This document shows, in pieces, positions 1 through 10,793 of a stretch of 51,712 bases of DNA. This DNA comes from Schlegelella_A sp035995885 (GTDB lineage Bacteria > Pseudomonadota > Gammaproteobacteria > Burkholderiales > Burkholderiaceae_C): contig DASYKC010000029.1 of assembly GCA_035995885.1 (NCBI GenBank), forward strand, positions 1 to 51,712. Reading direction: 5' to 3'. The notes beneath the pieces were generated by a model that saw only the letters and a program-made list of their open reading frames with translations, searched no databases and was not told where the DNA came from. Positions within the stretch are counted from its first letter, which is position 1. Each line of letters begins with the position of its first letter. Made by a program: the position numbers and the translations under genes.

Positions 1-357
1 GCGGTCGTCGACGAGCTGGCGATCGAGCCCGCCGACATCCGCGTCGACAAGTACCGCATCAGCGGCTTCTGGGACACACCGCTCGACTCGATCCTGCGCA
101 ACCTCGACACGCGAACGATCCTCTTCGCCGGCGTCAACACCGACCAGTGCGTCCTCTGCACCCTCACCGACGCCAATTTCCTCGGCTACGGCTGCGTCCT
201 GCTGCAGGATTGCTGCGCGACGAACTCGCCCGGGTTCTGCAGCGACGCGGCGGTCTGGAACGTCAAGAAGTGCTTCGGCTTCGTCACCACCTCGGGCGCC
301 GTCCTGGCCCGGCTCGCCGCGCTGGCGCCGGCCGCATCGGGCCGAGCGCCGCCCTGA
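1..357 (+). CDS. Cysteine hydrolase (isochorismatase family), 3' part only
   Basis: The gene is cut by the window start; 118 codons in frame 1 end at TGA 355-357. The fragment shows the isochorismatase-like fold: a lysine in DKYRISGF (fragment residues about 16-23) and the nucleophilic cysteine in GVNTDQCVL (fragment Cys50). Family members cleave C-N bonds of small amides or carbamoyl compounds, or isochorismate. It converges on an XRE-cupin regulator and lies near an amidase and a BMP-type importer, which fits degradation of an imported amide or ureido compound. The N-terminus with the catalytic Asp is missing, so the substrate cannot be named. Confidence 0.85.
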   Translation, partial: AVVDELAIEPADIRVDKYRISGFWDTPLDSILRNLDTRTILFAGVNTDQCVLCTLTDANFLGYGCVLLQDCCATNSPGFCSDAAVWNVKKCFGFVTTSGAVLARLAALAPAASGRAPP

Positions 358-363
358 GCGATC

Positions 364-1050
364 TCAATGGATCTGCGGCGTGTTGACCCACAGCACCCGC
401 GCGTCGCCGCTGCCGGTGTTGCGGTAGCTGTTGGTGAGATGGTTCTTGAAGAAGAACGAGTCGCCGGCAGCGAGCCGGTATTTGGCGCTCTCGATCGTGA
501 GCTCGACCTCGCCCTCGAGGACGTAGCCCAGCGTCTCGCCCTGGTGCGTGATCGGATCGTGCTTGACGCCGTTGACGTGGATGACGTGGATGTTGGCTTC
601 GAGCAGATGGCCGGCACCGAACGGCACGAGGCGCTCGTAGCTGACTTTCTTGCCGACGCGGATCGGATCGATCGCCGTGACCGGGCGCTGGCCGGCGCGC
701 TGGATGATTCCCGGTGTCGCCGGATCCGAGCCGAAGAAGGAAGGCAGGTCGCGGTCGAGCGCCTCGACGAGTCGCTGCAGCATCGGCAGCGACGGCACGA
801 CGTGGCCGTTCTCGATCTTCGAGACCATGCTCTCGGTGCAGCCGACCTTCTCGGCGAGCTCGCGCATGCGAACGCCGGCGAGCAGCCGGGCGTGCTTCAG
901 GCGGCCGCCGATCTGCAGATCGTGGGGCTTCTTCGCCGCGGCAGATGCCCCCTTGGTCCGCGCCCCCGTGCGCTTCGCCGCGGTCTTCGCGCCGGCGCGC
1001 TTCGCAGCCGTCTTCGCCGGCCGGCGTGCCTTTCCGTCAGAGTTCGCCAT
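364..1050 (-). CDS. XRE-family regulator with C-terminal cupin domain
   Basis: A 228-residue protein. Residues 1-45 form a Lys/Ala/Arg/Thr-rich tail resembling histone H1, with repeated KTAAKR words. Residues about 46-106 are an XRE helix-turn-helix (RMRELAEKVGCTESMVSKIENG), and residues about 145-225 are a small cupin (THQGETLGYVLEGEVEL, AAGDSFFF). Such regulators usually repress or activate a neighbouring catabolic or transport operon, with the cupin sensing a ligand. The ATG at 1050 has GAGGTGGG just upstream; an ATG at 1062 would add MRGG. It lies 41 nt downstream of the amidase stop on the same strand and is probably co-transcribed with it. The palindrome at 2615-2635 is a plausible operator. 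Confidence 0.9.
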   Translation of the reverse strand: MANSDGKARRPAKTAAKRAGAKTAAKRTGARTKGASAAAKKPHDLQIGGRLKHARLLAGVRMRELAEKVGCTESMVSKIENGHVVPSLPMLQRLVEALDRDLPSFFGSDPATPGIIQRAGQRPVTAIDPIRVGKKVSYERLVPFGAGHLLEANIHVIHVNGVKHDPITHQGETLGYVLEGEVELTIESAKYRLAAGDSFFFKNHLTNSYRNTGSGDARVLWVNTPQIH

Positions 1051-1091
1051 CCCACCTCGCATCGTCGTGCCGCGGACTCGCCGCGCCTGTC

Positions 1092-2531
1092 TTATAGCGG
1101 AGGACCCGGCCAGCGCTGGCGCGGATACATCGACTCGACGAGCGCCGACAAGGCGAGCACGCCGCGGTCGTCGAGATGGCGGCCCATGATCTGCAGGCCG
1201 ATCGGCCGGCCGTCGGCGGTGAAGCCGATCGGCACCGAGGCGGCCGGCAGGCCGGTGAGGTTCGCGAGCGCGGAGAACGCGGTCCAGGCCGTGCTCGCGA
1301 CGGCCCGGCCGTCGATCTCCGGCGGGCCGGCGAGGTCGATCGGAAACGCCGCCGACGCGGTCGTCGGCGTGACGAGGAACTCGTGCCGATCCATGAAGCG
1401 CCAGGTGGCGTTGACGATGCGCTTGCGCGCCATCAGCGCGGCCGTGAACTCGTCGCCGCTCCAGCTGCGCTCGACCAGCGACGCCAGCCAGCCGGTGAGC
1501 GGAACGTCCTGCGCCAGCGCCATCGCGCGCAGGCCAGCGCGATCGGTGTCGAGGGCGACGAGCGCCTCGAACATCGTCTGCGTGTCGCCGACGTCGGGAT
1601 GGGCGCGCTCGACGCCGTAGCCGAGCTGCTCCAGGCGCCGCGCGACGTCGTCGATGGCGGCGCGCAGCGCGGGCTCGACCGGCGCGAAACCCATGTCGGT
1701 GCTGAAGGCGATGCGGACGTCGCGCAGAGTGCTCGGGTCGCGCATCCGCCAGTCGGCGGCGTCGGCAGGCAGCGAATGACGATCGCGCGGCGACGGGCCG
1801 GCGAGCACCGACAAGGCGAGCGCGGCGTCGGCGGCGCTGCGCGTCATCGGGCCGATGTGCTCGAGCGATTCCCAGCTCGAGATGCCGGGGTAGCGCTCGT
1901 CGCGACAGCCCGGATACACCGGCACCCTTCCCCACGACGGCTTGATTCCGAAGATGCCGGTCAGCGCCGCCGGCACCCGCACCGAACCGCCGCCGTCGCT
2001 GCCGAGGGCGAGCGGCACCATGCGCATGGCCACCGCCACCGCCGATCCGGCGCTCGAGCCGCCCGGCGTCAGCGCCGGGTTCCAGGGATTGCGCGTCGTC
2101 GCGAACAGCGGGTTGTGGCCGAACGCGCCGTAGCCGAGCTCCGAGGTGTTGGTCTTGCCGAGGATGACGGCGCCGGCGCTGCGCAGCCGCTCGACGACGA
2201 CGTCGTCTTCGTCGGGGACGAACGAGGCGTACAGGCGCGAGCCGAACGTCGTTCGCAGGCCGCGCGTCGAGAGCAGGTCCTTGATCGCGACGGGAACGCC
2301 TGCGAGCGGCCCGACCGCGTCGCCGCGCGCGAGCCGGACGTCGACGTCGTGGGCCTGCGCCCGGGCGCCGTCGGCATCGAGCGTGCAAAAGGCGTGGAGC
2401 GCGCCGTCGACCGCGGCGATGCGGGCGAGCGAGGCCTCGACCACGTCGCCGGCGCGCAGCGCGCCGCGGCGAATCGCCGCCGCCAGCTCGGCGAGGCCGA
2501 GGGCCAGCGGCGACCCGGACGCTGCGGCCAT
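1092..2531 (-). CDS. Amidase (amidase-signature family)
   Basis: A 479-residue protein of normal family length. It carries the Ser-cisSer-Lys catalytic set of amidase-signature enzymes: Lys84 in VAIKDLL, the glycine/serine loop GGSSAGS (about 157-163, cis-Ser about 159), and the nucleophile about Ser183 in GSDGGGSVRVPA. It hydrolyses an amide; members include GatA-like enzymes, allophanate hydrolase domains and aryl or alkyl amidases, and the sequence does not decide among them. No GatB/GatC partner is nearby, so a catabolic role is more likely than tRNA amidation. It is divergent from the BMP importer operon and upstream of the XRE-cupin gene. No clear ribosome binding site precedes the ATG at 2531. 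Confidence 0.9.
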   Translation of the reverse strand: MAAASGSPLALGLAELAAAIRRGALRAGDVVEASLARIAAVDGALHAFCTLDADGARAQAHDVDVRLARGDAVGPLAGVPVAIKDLLSTRGLRTTFGSRLYASFVPDEDDVVVERLRSAGAVILGKTNTSELGYGAFGHNPLFATTRNPWNPALTPGGSSAGSAVAVAMRMVPLALGSDGGGSVRVPAALTGIFGIKPSWGRVPVYPGCRDERYPGISSWESLEHIGPMTRSAADAALALSVLAGPSPRDRHSLPADAADWRMRDPSTLRDVRIAFSTDMGFAPVEPALRAAIDDVARRLEQLGYGVERAHPDVGDTQTMFEALVALDTDRAGLRAMALAQDVPLTGWLASLVERSWSGDEFTAALMARKRIVNATWRFMDRHEFLVTPTTASAAFPIDLAGPPEIDGRAVASTAWTAFSALANLTGLPAASVPIGFTADGRPIGLQIMGRHLDDRGVLALSALVESMYPRQRWPGPPL

Positions 2532-2614
2532 CAGGAGAGGTGACGAGCGGTCATGCTGGTTCGCGTTGCAAGACCCAAGCCACCGTCGCGGCGCTTGGAG
2601 CGCGTCATCGACGC

Positions 2615-2635
2615 CTATTCAAGTCACTTGAATAG
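2615..2635. promoter_or_regulatory. 21-bp perfect palindrome, candidate operator
   Basis: Arms CTATTCAAG and CTTGAATAG flank a TCA spacer: nine perfectly paired bases per side, AT-rich inside GC-rich DNA. It sits in the divergent region between the amidase start (2531) and the BMP protein start (2818). Position and symmetry fit an operator for a dimeric helix-turn-helix repressor, most simply the XRE-cupin regulator encoded at 364-1050. Binding is inferred, not shown. Confidence 0.6.
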
Positions 2636-2817
2636 GGTTCATGTTTGGTGCGTGGCATTGCGCCTCTGCACTGGGAACGGGCTTGTCGTGCACGCAATTC
2701 GCCCTGCCCTCGACCCTCTCCGGCGGCGAGCGCGGGCGGGCGCGATTGGCATCGAATCTGCTTTGTGCTCCGCAGCATCGGCCGTCGGCCGGCGCGCACG
2801 CACGAAAGGAACCCGCC

Positions 2818-3798
2818 ATGTCCTGGAACTCGATCATTCGCAGCCGCCTGCTCGCGGTGGTGGCCGTGACCCTGTCGCTGTTCGCGACCGGCATCGCGGG
2901 CGCCGCCGATCCGCTCAAGGTCGGCGTCCTCCTGCCCGGCTCGAAGACCGACAAGGGCTGGATGGAATCCGGCTACGACGGCCTCACCGCCGTGCAGAAG
3001 GAGCTCGGGCCGAAGATCAAGGTGCAGATGATCGAGAACATCAGCAACGCCGACATGGAGCAGGCGCTGACGACGCTGGCGCAGAAGAACCAGCTCGTCA
3101 TCGGCATCGGCGGCCAGACCCAGGCGGCGCTGATGAAGGTCGCCAAGAAGTTCCCCAAGGTGAACTTCTCGATCATCGGCGGCAATCGCGACGAGAGCCT
3201 GCCCAACGTCAGCGGCTACGACGTCAAGCAGGCCGAGATCGCCTATGTCGCCGGCGCGGCGGCGGCGATGATGTCGAAGAACGGCGCCATCAGCTACGTC
3301 GGCGGCCTCGAGATCCCGCCGATCGTCAACGCCGGCACCGAGTTCAACAACGGCGCCAAGTCGATCAACCCCAAGATCAAGTTCTTCCAGAACTACACCG
3401 GCGATTTCGACGACGTCGCCAAGTCGAAGGAGGCGACGCTCGCCGCCATCGCTCAGGGCGCCGACGTCCACTATCACATCCTCAACCTCGGCCTGCGCGG
3501 CATGGAGCAGGCGGCCAAGGACAAGAACACCCACATCATCGGCAGCTACACCGACCGCTGCGGCACGGATCCGCTCTACGTCGGCTACAGCATCACCGGC
3601 GTCGGTTTCCTGACCGAGTACGCGATCCGGCAATCGGTCTCGGGCACGTGGAAGGCGGGCTACAAGCCGTTCGGCCTGGCGATGGGGCCGCAGGCATCGG
3701 GAATGATCGTCTGCGGCGCGACGCCGGAGATGAAGCAGAAGCTCGAGGCGATCCAGAAGGACATCCTCTCCGGCAAGATCAAGGTGCTCGAAGGCTGA
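2818..3798 (+). CDS. BMP-family ABC transporter substrate-binding protein
   Basis: A 326-residue periplasmic binding protein. It starts with a signal peptide (about 1-29, ending IAGAA) and then the BMP/PnrA-like fold (LKVGVLLPGSKTDKGWMESGYDGL). The ATG at 2818 follows an AAGGA ribosome binding site; an in-frame upstream extension to 2641 has none and would spoil the signal peptide. Characterised relatives bind nucleosides or other purine- or pyrimidine-like ligands. It is the first gene of a four-gene importer operon (binding protein, fused ATPase, two permeases). With an amidase and a cysteine hydrolase next door, the ligand may be a nucleobase derivative or a ureido compound. Confidence 0.92.
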   Translation: MSWNSIIRSRLLAVVAVTLSLFATGIAGAADPLKVGVLLPGSKTDKGWMESGYDGLTAVQKELGPKIKVQMIENISNADMEQALTTLAQKNQLVIGIGGQTQAALMKVAKKFPKVNFSIIGGNRDESLPNVSGYDVKQAEIAYVAGAAAAMMSKNGAISYVGGLEIPPIVNAGTEFNNGAKSINPKIKFFQNYTGDFDDVAKSKEATLAAIAQGADVHYHILNLGLRGMEQAAKDKNTHIIGSYTDRCGTDPLYVGYSITGVGFLTEYAIRQSVSGTWKAGYKPFGLAMGPQASGMIVCGATPEMKQKLEAIQKDILSGKIKVLEG

Positions 3799-3803
3799 TC
3801 CGG

Positions 3804-5426
3804 TTGGCTGCCGCCGCGTCGGCCGCGTCGGCGGCAATCGCGCCCGCCGGCACGACGCCGGCGGCAAGCGCGCCGCCGCTGCTCTCGCTCGCCGGCATGA
3901 GCAAGCGCTTCGGCAGCCTGCAGGCGCTCGATCAGGTCTCGCTCGAGATCGCCCCCGGCGAGATCCACTGCCTGCTCGGCGAGAACGGCGCCGGCAAGTC
4001 GACGCTCTGCAACCTCATCTTCGGCGTCTACCGGCCCGACGCCGGCGAGATGCGATTCCTCGGCCGCCCGCACCATCCGGCAGGGCCGGCGCAGGCGCTC
4101 GCCGAAGGCATCGCCATGGTCCATCAGCACTTCAGCCTGGTGGGCGATCTGAGCGTCGTCGACAACCTGCTCCTCGGCCAGGCCAAAGGCGTCCTGCGCC
4201 GACGCGAGTGCGCCGAGCGCGTCGGCGCGCTGTCGGCGCACTACGGCCTCGCGCTCGACCCGTGGGCGCGAATCAACGAGCTCTCGGTCGGCGAGCGCCA
4301 GCGCGTCGAGATCGTCAAGTGCCTGATGCGCGAGCCGCGTCTGCTCGTCCTCGACGAGCCGACCGCGGTGCTGCTGCCGGCCGAGATCGCCGGGCTGCTG
4401 GCGGTGTGCGACCGGGTCGCCGCGCAAGGCTGCAGCGTCGTCCTCGTCACCCACAAGCTGGCCGAGATCAAGCAGGTCGCGCATCGCGTCACCGTGCTGC
4501 GCGGCGGCCGCGTCGTCGCCGAGTCGAGCCGGCCGGCCGCCGAGATCGATCGCCTGGTGCGGGCGATGATCCAGCGCGACCTCGAGCAGCTCGACGCGAG
4601 CGCGAGCGCGATGCTCGGCGAGACCGGCGCTGCCGCCGCGCCCGCCGCGCCGGACGTCGAGGTCAGCCGCGCCCTCGGCGACGAGACCTTGCAGGTCGAC
4701 GGGCTGACCGTTCGCGACGGCGCCGGCGTCACCCGGCTCGACAACTTCACCCTCGTCGTCAACCGCGGCGAGATCGTCGGCATCGCCGGCGTCGAAGGCA
4801 ACGGCCAGAGCGAGCTCGCCGCCGTGCTGTCGGGAATGATGAAGGCGACCCAGGGGCGCTTCTTCATCCGCGGCAAGGAGATGACCGGTCGCGCGCCGAA
4901 GGAGATCACCGCCGCCGGCGCCGGCGTCGTTCCCGAAGACCGCCACGCCGTCGGCTGCATCGCCGCGATGAGCCTGGCCGAGAATCTGATGCTGCCGCGC
5001 CTGAACGACTTTCGCCGCTTCGGCCTGCTCGACCGCGCTGCCTTACGCCAGGCCGCGCTCGCGCTCATGGAGCGCTTCGACGTTCGCGCCGCCGGCCCCG
5101 ACATCGCCTTCAGCGGCCTCTCCGGCGGCAACCAGCAGAAGGCCGTGCTCGGCCGCGAGCTCTCGACCGACGGCCTCGTCTTCCTGCTCGCGGCGCAGCC
5201 GACGCGCGGCCTCGACGTCGGCGCCGTCGAGTCGGTCTACGGCCAGATCCGCGCCGCCTGCGAACAGGGCGTCGGCGTGCTCCTGATTTCGTCCGAGCTC
5301 GACGAGCTGCTGAGCGTCGCCGACCGAATCGTCGTCCTCTACCGCGGCCGGATCATGGGCCACTGCCGCGCCGATCCGGGCAATCGCGAGCGCGTCGGCG
5401 CGATGATGGCGGGGCACGAGGCATGA
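3804..5426 (+). CDS. ABC transporter ATP-binding protein, two fused NBDs
   Basis: Two nucleotide-binding domains in one chain of about 540 residues, as in sugar and nucleoside importers of the BMP type. The first domain has Walker A GENGAGKST, signature LSVGERQRVEI, Walker B LLVLDEPTAVL and the H-loop VTHKL. The second has a degenerate P-loop (GVEGNGQSE), signature LSGGNQQKAVLGREL and Walker B-like FLLAAQPTRGLD, so it is probably the weaker ATPase site, as is usual for this class. The likely start is TTG 3804, with GAAGG upstream: the first in-frame ATG (3897) falls inside the first beta-strand (LLSLAGMSKRFG) and would remove it. The end overlaps the next gene by ATGA. Confidence 0.9.
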   Translation: MAAAASAASAAIAPAGTTPAASAPPLLSLAGMSKRFGSLQALDQVSLEIAPGEIHCLLGENGAGKSTLCNLIFGVYRPDAGEMRFLGRPHHPAGPAQALAEGIAMVHQHFSLVGDLSVVDNLLLGQAKGVLRRRECAERVGALSAHYGLALDPWARINELSVGERQRVEIVKCLMREPRLLVLDEPTAVLLPAEIAGLLAVCDRVAAQGCSVVLVTHKLAEIKQVAHRVTVLRGGRVVAESSRPAAEIDRLVRAMIQRDLEQLDASASAMLGETGAAAAPAAPDVEVSRALGDETLQVDGLTVRDGAGVTRLDNFTLVVNRGEIVGIAGVEGNGQSELAAVLSGMMKATQGRFFIRGKEMTGRAPKEITAAGAGVVPEDRHAVGCIAAMSLAENLMLPRLNDFRRFGLLDRAALRQAALALMERFDVRAAGPDIAFSGLSGGNQQKAVLGRELSTDGLVFLLAAQPTRGLDVGAVESVYGQIRAACEQGVGVLLISSELDELLSVADRIVVLYRGRIMGHCRADPGNRERVGAMMAGHEA

Positions 5427-6520
5427 GCGCCGTCGCACCGGCGTGGATGGCGCCGTTCGGCCAGCAGCTGCGCCAGCGCCCGGCGATTTTCGTCTCGATC
5501 GCGGCGGTGCTGTTCGCCCTCCTCTGCGGCATGGTCCTCGTGCTCGGCATCGGCGTCTCGCTGCCCGAGGCGATCGCCGCCTTCGCCGAAGGCGCGTGGG
5601 GCTCGCCGTACGCCATCGCCGCGTCGATCAACCGCGCCCTCGCGCTCGGGCTCGTCGGCATCGGCTTCGTCCTGGCGCAGCGCGCCAACCTCACCAACGT
5701 CGGCGGCGAAGGCCAGATCGCGCTCGGCGGCATCGCCGCGACCGCGGTCGCGCTCTACAGCGGCGCCAGCCACCTGCCGATGCCGTGGTCGTTCGTCGTG
5801 CCGATGCTCGCCGCGGCACTCGCCGGCGGCCTCTGGGGCGGGATCGCCGGCGTGCTCAAGGCCAAGGTCGGCACCAACGAGGTCATCAGCACGCTGCTGC
5901 TCTCGTTCATCGCCATCTGGGTGCTCTACGGCTGCGTCCAGTCGGATGCGCTGCTGCGCCAGCCGATGACGACGACGGCGACGCTGCCGGAGTCGCTCGA
6001 GATCCCCGACGCGACCAAGCTGCCGCTGCTCGTCGCCTCGGCCGAGACGCCGCTCCACATCGGCCTGCCGATCGCGCTCGTGCTCGCGGTCCTCGTCGCG
6101 ATCGTGCTCGACAAGACGGCGTTCGGCGTGCGCCTGCGCGCGATCGGCCTCAATCCGGTCGCGGCGCGGCGCGCCGGCCTGCGCATCGCGCCGGCGATCG
6201 TCCTCGTCCTCTTTCTTGCCGGCGCCCTCGGCGGCCTCGCCGGCGCCTTCATGCTGCAGGGCGACCAGGGCAGCCTGAAGGCGCGCTTCTCGTCGGGCTA
6301 CGGCTTCGACGGCCTCGTCGTCGGCCTGCTCGCGCGCGGCTCGGTCGCCGGCGTCGTCGCCAGCGCCTTGCTGTTCGGCTTCCTGCGCTCGGGCGGCATC
6401 AACATGGAGCTGCAGGCGGGCGTGCCGAGCGCGCTCGTGCTCGTCATCCAGGGCCTCATCATCGTCACGCTCGCCGGCGCCGGCTTCTGGCTCGAGCGAC
6501 TCCAGGGAGCGCGGCGATGA
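5423..6520 (+). CDS. BMP-type ABC transporter permease 1
   Basis: A 365-residue polytopic inner-membrane protein of the BPD_transp_2/YufP-like class. It shows many hydrophobic helices and the conserved permease segment RANLTNVGGEGQIALGGIAATAVAL. The ATG overlaps the stop of the ATPase gene (ATGA), and its own stop overlaps the next permease in the same way, which indicates translational coupling. It forms the membrane channel with the product of 6517-7434. Confidence 0.92.
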   Translation: MSAVAPAWMAPFGQQLRQRPAIFVSIAAVLFALLCGMVLVLGIGVSLPEAIAAFAEGAWGSPYAIAASINRALALGLVGIGFVLAQRANLTNVGGEGQIALGGIAATAVALYSGASHLPMPWSFVVPMLAAALAGGLWGGIAGVLKAKVGTNEVISTLLLSFIAIWVLYGCVQSDALLRQPMTTTATLPESLEIPDATKLPLLVASAETPLHIGLPIALVLAVLVAIVLDKTAFGVRLRAIGLNPVAARRAGLRIAPAIVLVLFLAGALGGLAGAFMLQGDQGSLKARFSSGYGFDGLVVGLLARGSVAGVVASALLFGFLRSGGINMELQAGVPSALVLVIQGLIIVTLAGAGFWLERLQGARR

Positions 6521-7434
6521 CCGACGAGATGATGGGCGTCTTCATCGGCTCGAGCGTCCGCCTCGGCCTGCCGCTCCTGATCGCGGCCACCGGCGAGCTG
6601 GTGAGCGAGCGCGCCGGCGTCCTCAACATGAGCGTCGAAGGGATGATGCTCACCGGCGCCTTCGCCGGCGCGATGGGGTCGCTCGCGACCGGCAGCCCGC
6701 TGCTCGGCCTGGCGATCGGCATCGTCGCGGTCGTTCCGGTCGCCCTGCTGCAGGCCTTCCTCAGCATCACGCTGCGCGCCAACCAGATCGTCACCGGCAT
6801 CGGCATCAACGTCCTCGTCCTCGGCGCGACCACGACCGCGTACCGGGCGATCCTCGGCCACGCGTCGCGGACGCAGATCCCCGGTCTCGGCAAGTGGGCG
6901 CCGCCCTGGCTCGGCGACATCGCCGTGTTCGGCGAGGCGGTGTTCCGGCAGACCTGGCTGCTCTACGCCGCGCTCGTCGTCATCGGCATCGTCGCCTGGG
7001 TGATGCGCTACACCGCGATCGGCCTCGCCGTCCACTCGGCCGGATCCGAGCCGCGCGCGGTCGACAAGTCGGGGATCTCGGTGACTCGCGTTCGCTACGG
7101 CGCGGTCCTCTTCACCGGCGTGATGTCGGCGCTCGCCGGCTGCTATCTCTCGATCGGCGACATCCACACCTTCACCGAAGGGATGACGAACGGCGCCGGC
7201 TATCTGGCGCTCGCGGCCGTCATCTTCGGCAACTGGAAGATCGGTCGCACCGTGCTCGCCTGCCTCTTCTTCGGCGCGGCGACGGCGCTCCAGTTCCAGC
7301 TGCCGGCGATGGGCGTCGACGTGCCCAACGCCTTGCTCATCATGCTGCCGTATCTGCTCGCGCTCGTCGCCGTCGGCGGCCTGGTCGGCCGGCAGACGGC
7401 GCCGAGCTACCTGACGCAGCCCTATCTCCGCTGA
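6517..7434 (+). CDS. BMP-type ABC transporter permease 2
   Basis: A 305-residue membrane protein, the shorter YufQ-like partner permease. It contains the typical ERAGVLNMSVEGMMLTGAFAG segment and ends with several hydrophobic helices. The ATG overlaps the previous stop (ATGA). It is the last gene of the importer operon. The next gene is convergent, starting its stop codon 33 nt further on. Confidence 0.92.
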   Translation: MTDEMMGVFIGSSVRLGLPLLIAATGELVSERAGVLNMSVEGMMLTGAFAGAMGSLATGSPLLGLAIGIVAVVPVALLQAFLSITLRANQIVTGIGINVLVLGATTTAYRAILGHASRTQIPGLGKWAPPWLGDIAVFGEAVFRQTWLLYAALVVIGIVAWVMRYTAIGLAVHSAGSEPRAVDKSGISVTRVRYGAVLFTGVMSALAGCYLSIGDIHTFTEGMTNGAGYLALAAVIFGNWKIGRTVLACLFFGAATALQFQLPAMGVDVPNALLIMLPYLLALVAVGGLVGRQTAPSYLTQPYLR

Positions 7435-7467
7435 CTCGCCGCCGCGGCAGGCGCCGCGCCTCGCGCG

Positions 7468-8821
<1,354 letters not shown>

Positions 8822-8829
<8 letters not shown>

Positions 8830-10717
8830 AGAGCACCTCCTCGATCGTGGCGGCGCGCAGCCTGACGACGAAGACCGCACCGCCGAGCCGGCGGCTCGTC
8901 TCCGCGCGCAGCGTTCCGCCGAAGCGACGAACGATGTCGTTGGAGATCGCCAGGCCCAGGCCGAGGCCGACACCCTGCTGCTTGGTCGTGTAGAACGGCT
9001 CGAACAAGTGCGCGTTGGCCGCCTCGCTGACGCCGGGGCCGTTGTCGTGGACCTCGACGCAGACGTATTCGTCGCGCTGGGCGACGAGCACTTCGACGAG
9101 CGGGTCGGCGACATGCTCGACGGCATCGACCGCGTTGGAGAGCAGGTTGACGATGACCTGCTCGAGGCGGCTCGCTTCGCAGAGCGCCATCGGCAGACCG
9201 CTTTCGATGCGGCTGTCGAGGCGAACGCTGCGCAGGCGCTGGCTCTGCTTCAGGAGAAAGATCGCGTCGTTGATGACGATCGGGACCTGGACCGGCTCGG
9301 ACTCGACGTCGGAGCGGCGTGCGAACCTCTTCAGCTGGCCGGTGATCTTGCCCATGTGCGCCGTCGTCTTGCCGATCATGCGCAGGTTTTCCTTGGCCTC
9401 GTCCTGCCGGCCGCGCTCGAGCAGCTTGACGGTGTTGTCGGACAGGGTCTGGACGGCGGCGAGCGGTTGGTTGAGCTCGTGCGTGATGCTCGCCGACATC
9501 TGGCCGAGGACCGCCATCTTGGCGGTGTGAACGAGATCGTGGAGCGTCGCCCGCAGCGACTCTTCGGCGCGCGTCCGTTCCGAGATTTCGCTCTGGAGCC
9601 GGTGATTCGCCTCGCTCAGATCGGCGGTGCGCATCTCGACCTTGCCCTCGAGCTCCTCGTAGGCGCGCTTCAGGGCGGCGCTGGCCGCGATCCCCTGGGC
9701 GATGCTCCTGCGTCGTTGCTGGAGGTGGACGAGGCCGAGCAGGACCAGGACGAAGGTCAGCACCGAAAGCGCCGCGCTGCTGCGCGCGGTCGACGTGACC
9801 GGCGCCATGTCGGCCATGACCAGCATTCGCCAGTCGGTGCCGGGCAGCGAACGGCTCATCAGCACGTACCTCGAATCGTCCCAGGGCTGCGCGCGCGATG
9901 CGCCCGCGGTGAGCTCGACGATGGCGCTGCCGTCCTGTTCGGGGCTCACTTCGCGCAGCCCGAGCGGCGCGAGCGCGCCCGCTTCGGTGTACTGCCGCGT
10001 CGCGGCGAGGCGGCCGACGGTCTCGCGCGGCAGGCTGCGCAGCGTCTTGAACTTCCATGCTGCCTCGGAGGCCAGAAAGACGATGCCGTTGCCGTCGGCG
10101 ACGAGGATCTTCTCGCCGCCATGCGCCCAGGCCTGGTCGAGGCGCTCGAGATTGACCTTGACGGCGATGACGCCGAGGACCTGCTGCCCGTCGCGAATCG
10201 TCGAGGAAAAGTAGTAGCCCGGTTCCCGGCTGACCGTGCCGATGCCGTAGAACCGGCCCTCCTTGCCTTCCAACGCGTCCTGGAAGTAGGGCCGGTACGA
10301 GAAGTTCATGCCGACGAAGGTGGCCGGATGCGCCCAGTTGCTCGCGGCCAGCGTCAGGCCGGCCCGGTCCATCACGTAGATGGCGGACGAGCCGGCGCTC
10401 TCGTCGATCTTCTGCAGGTAGCCGTTGACGAGCGACTGGGCTCCCGGCGCCGCCGGATTCTGCAGCAGCGAATTCACGCGCGGGTCGGAGGCGACGATGC
10501 CGGGGAGGTACTCGAAGCGGCGCATCTCGTTGCCGAGGTTGAGCGCATAGAGGTCCATGTGGAGGGCGGTGGCTTCGCGCAGCGAGCGCAGCGCCATCCG
10601 CTCCGCCACGACGTAGCTCAGCGACGCCACCGCGGCGAGCAAGGCGGCGACGGCGAGGAGGACCAGACGGCGACGCGCAGGGCTCATGGCAGCAGGCGCA
10701 AAAGTGCCCGGCTCCAT
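8822..10717 (-). CDS. Sensor histidine kinase, DctB-like
   Basis: A 631-residue membrane sensor. A first TM helix (about 15-38) is followed by a periplasmic double-Cache/PDC-type domain (YVMDRAGLTLAASNW, FVGMNFSYRPYFQDALEGKEGRFYGIGTVS), a second TM helix (about 310-330), and a coiled-coil linker. The DHp domain has phosphorylatable His about 413 (SITHELNQPLAAV), and the HATPase has N and G boxes (NLLSNAVDA, DNGPGV, GLGLGLAI). The periplasmic motif RPYFQ is typical of DctB C4-dicarboxylate sensors. The gene overlaps its regulator by eight bases. The start at 10717 lacks a good ribosome binding site; ATG 10687 is an alternative. Confidence 0.88.
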
Positions 10718-10793
10718 CGTAGGGCCGGGCAGGGCGGCTGCAGGTCGTGGTTTGCCATAGCGCGGCCCGCGAGGAGCCGCCCGCCGGCGCGGC

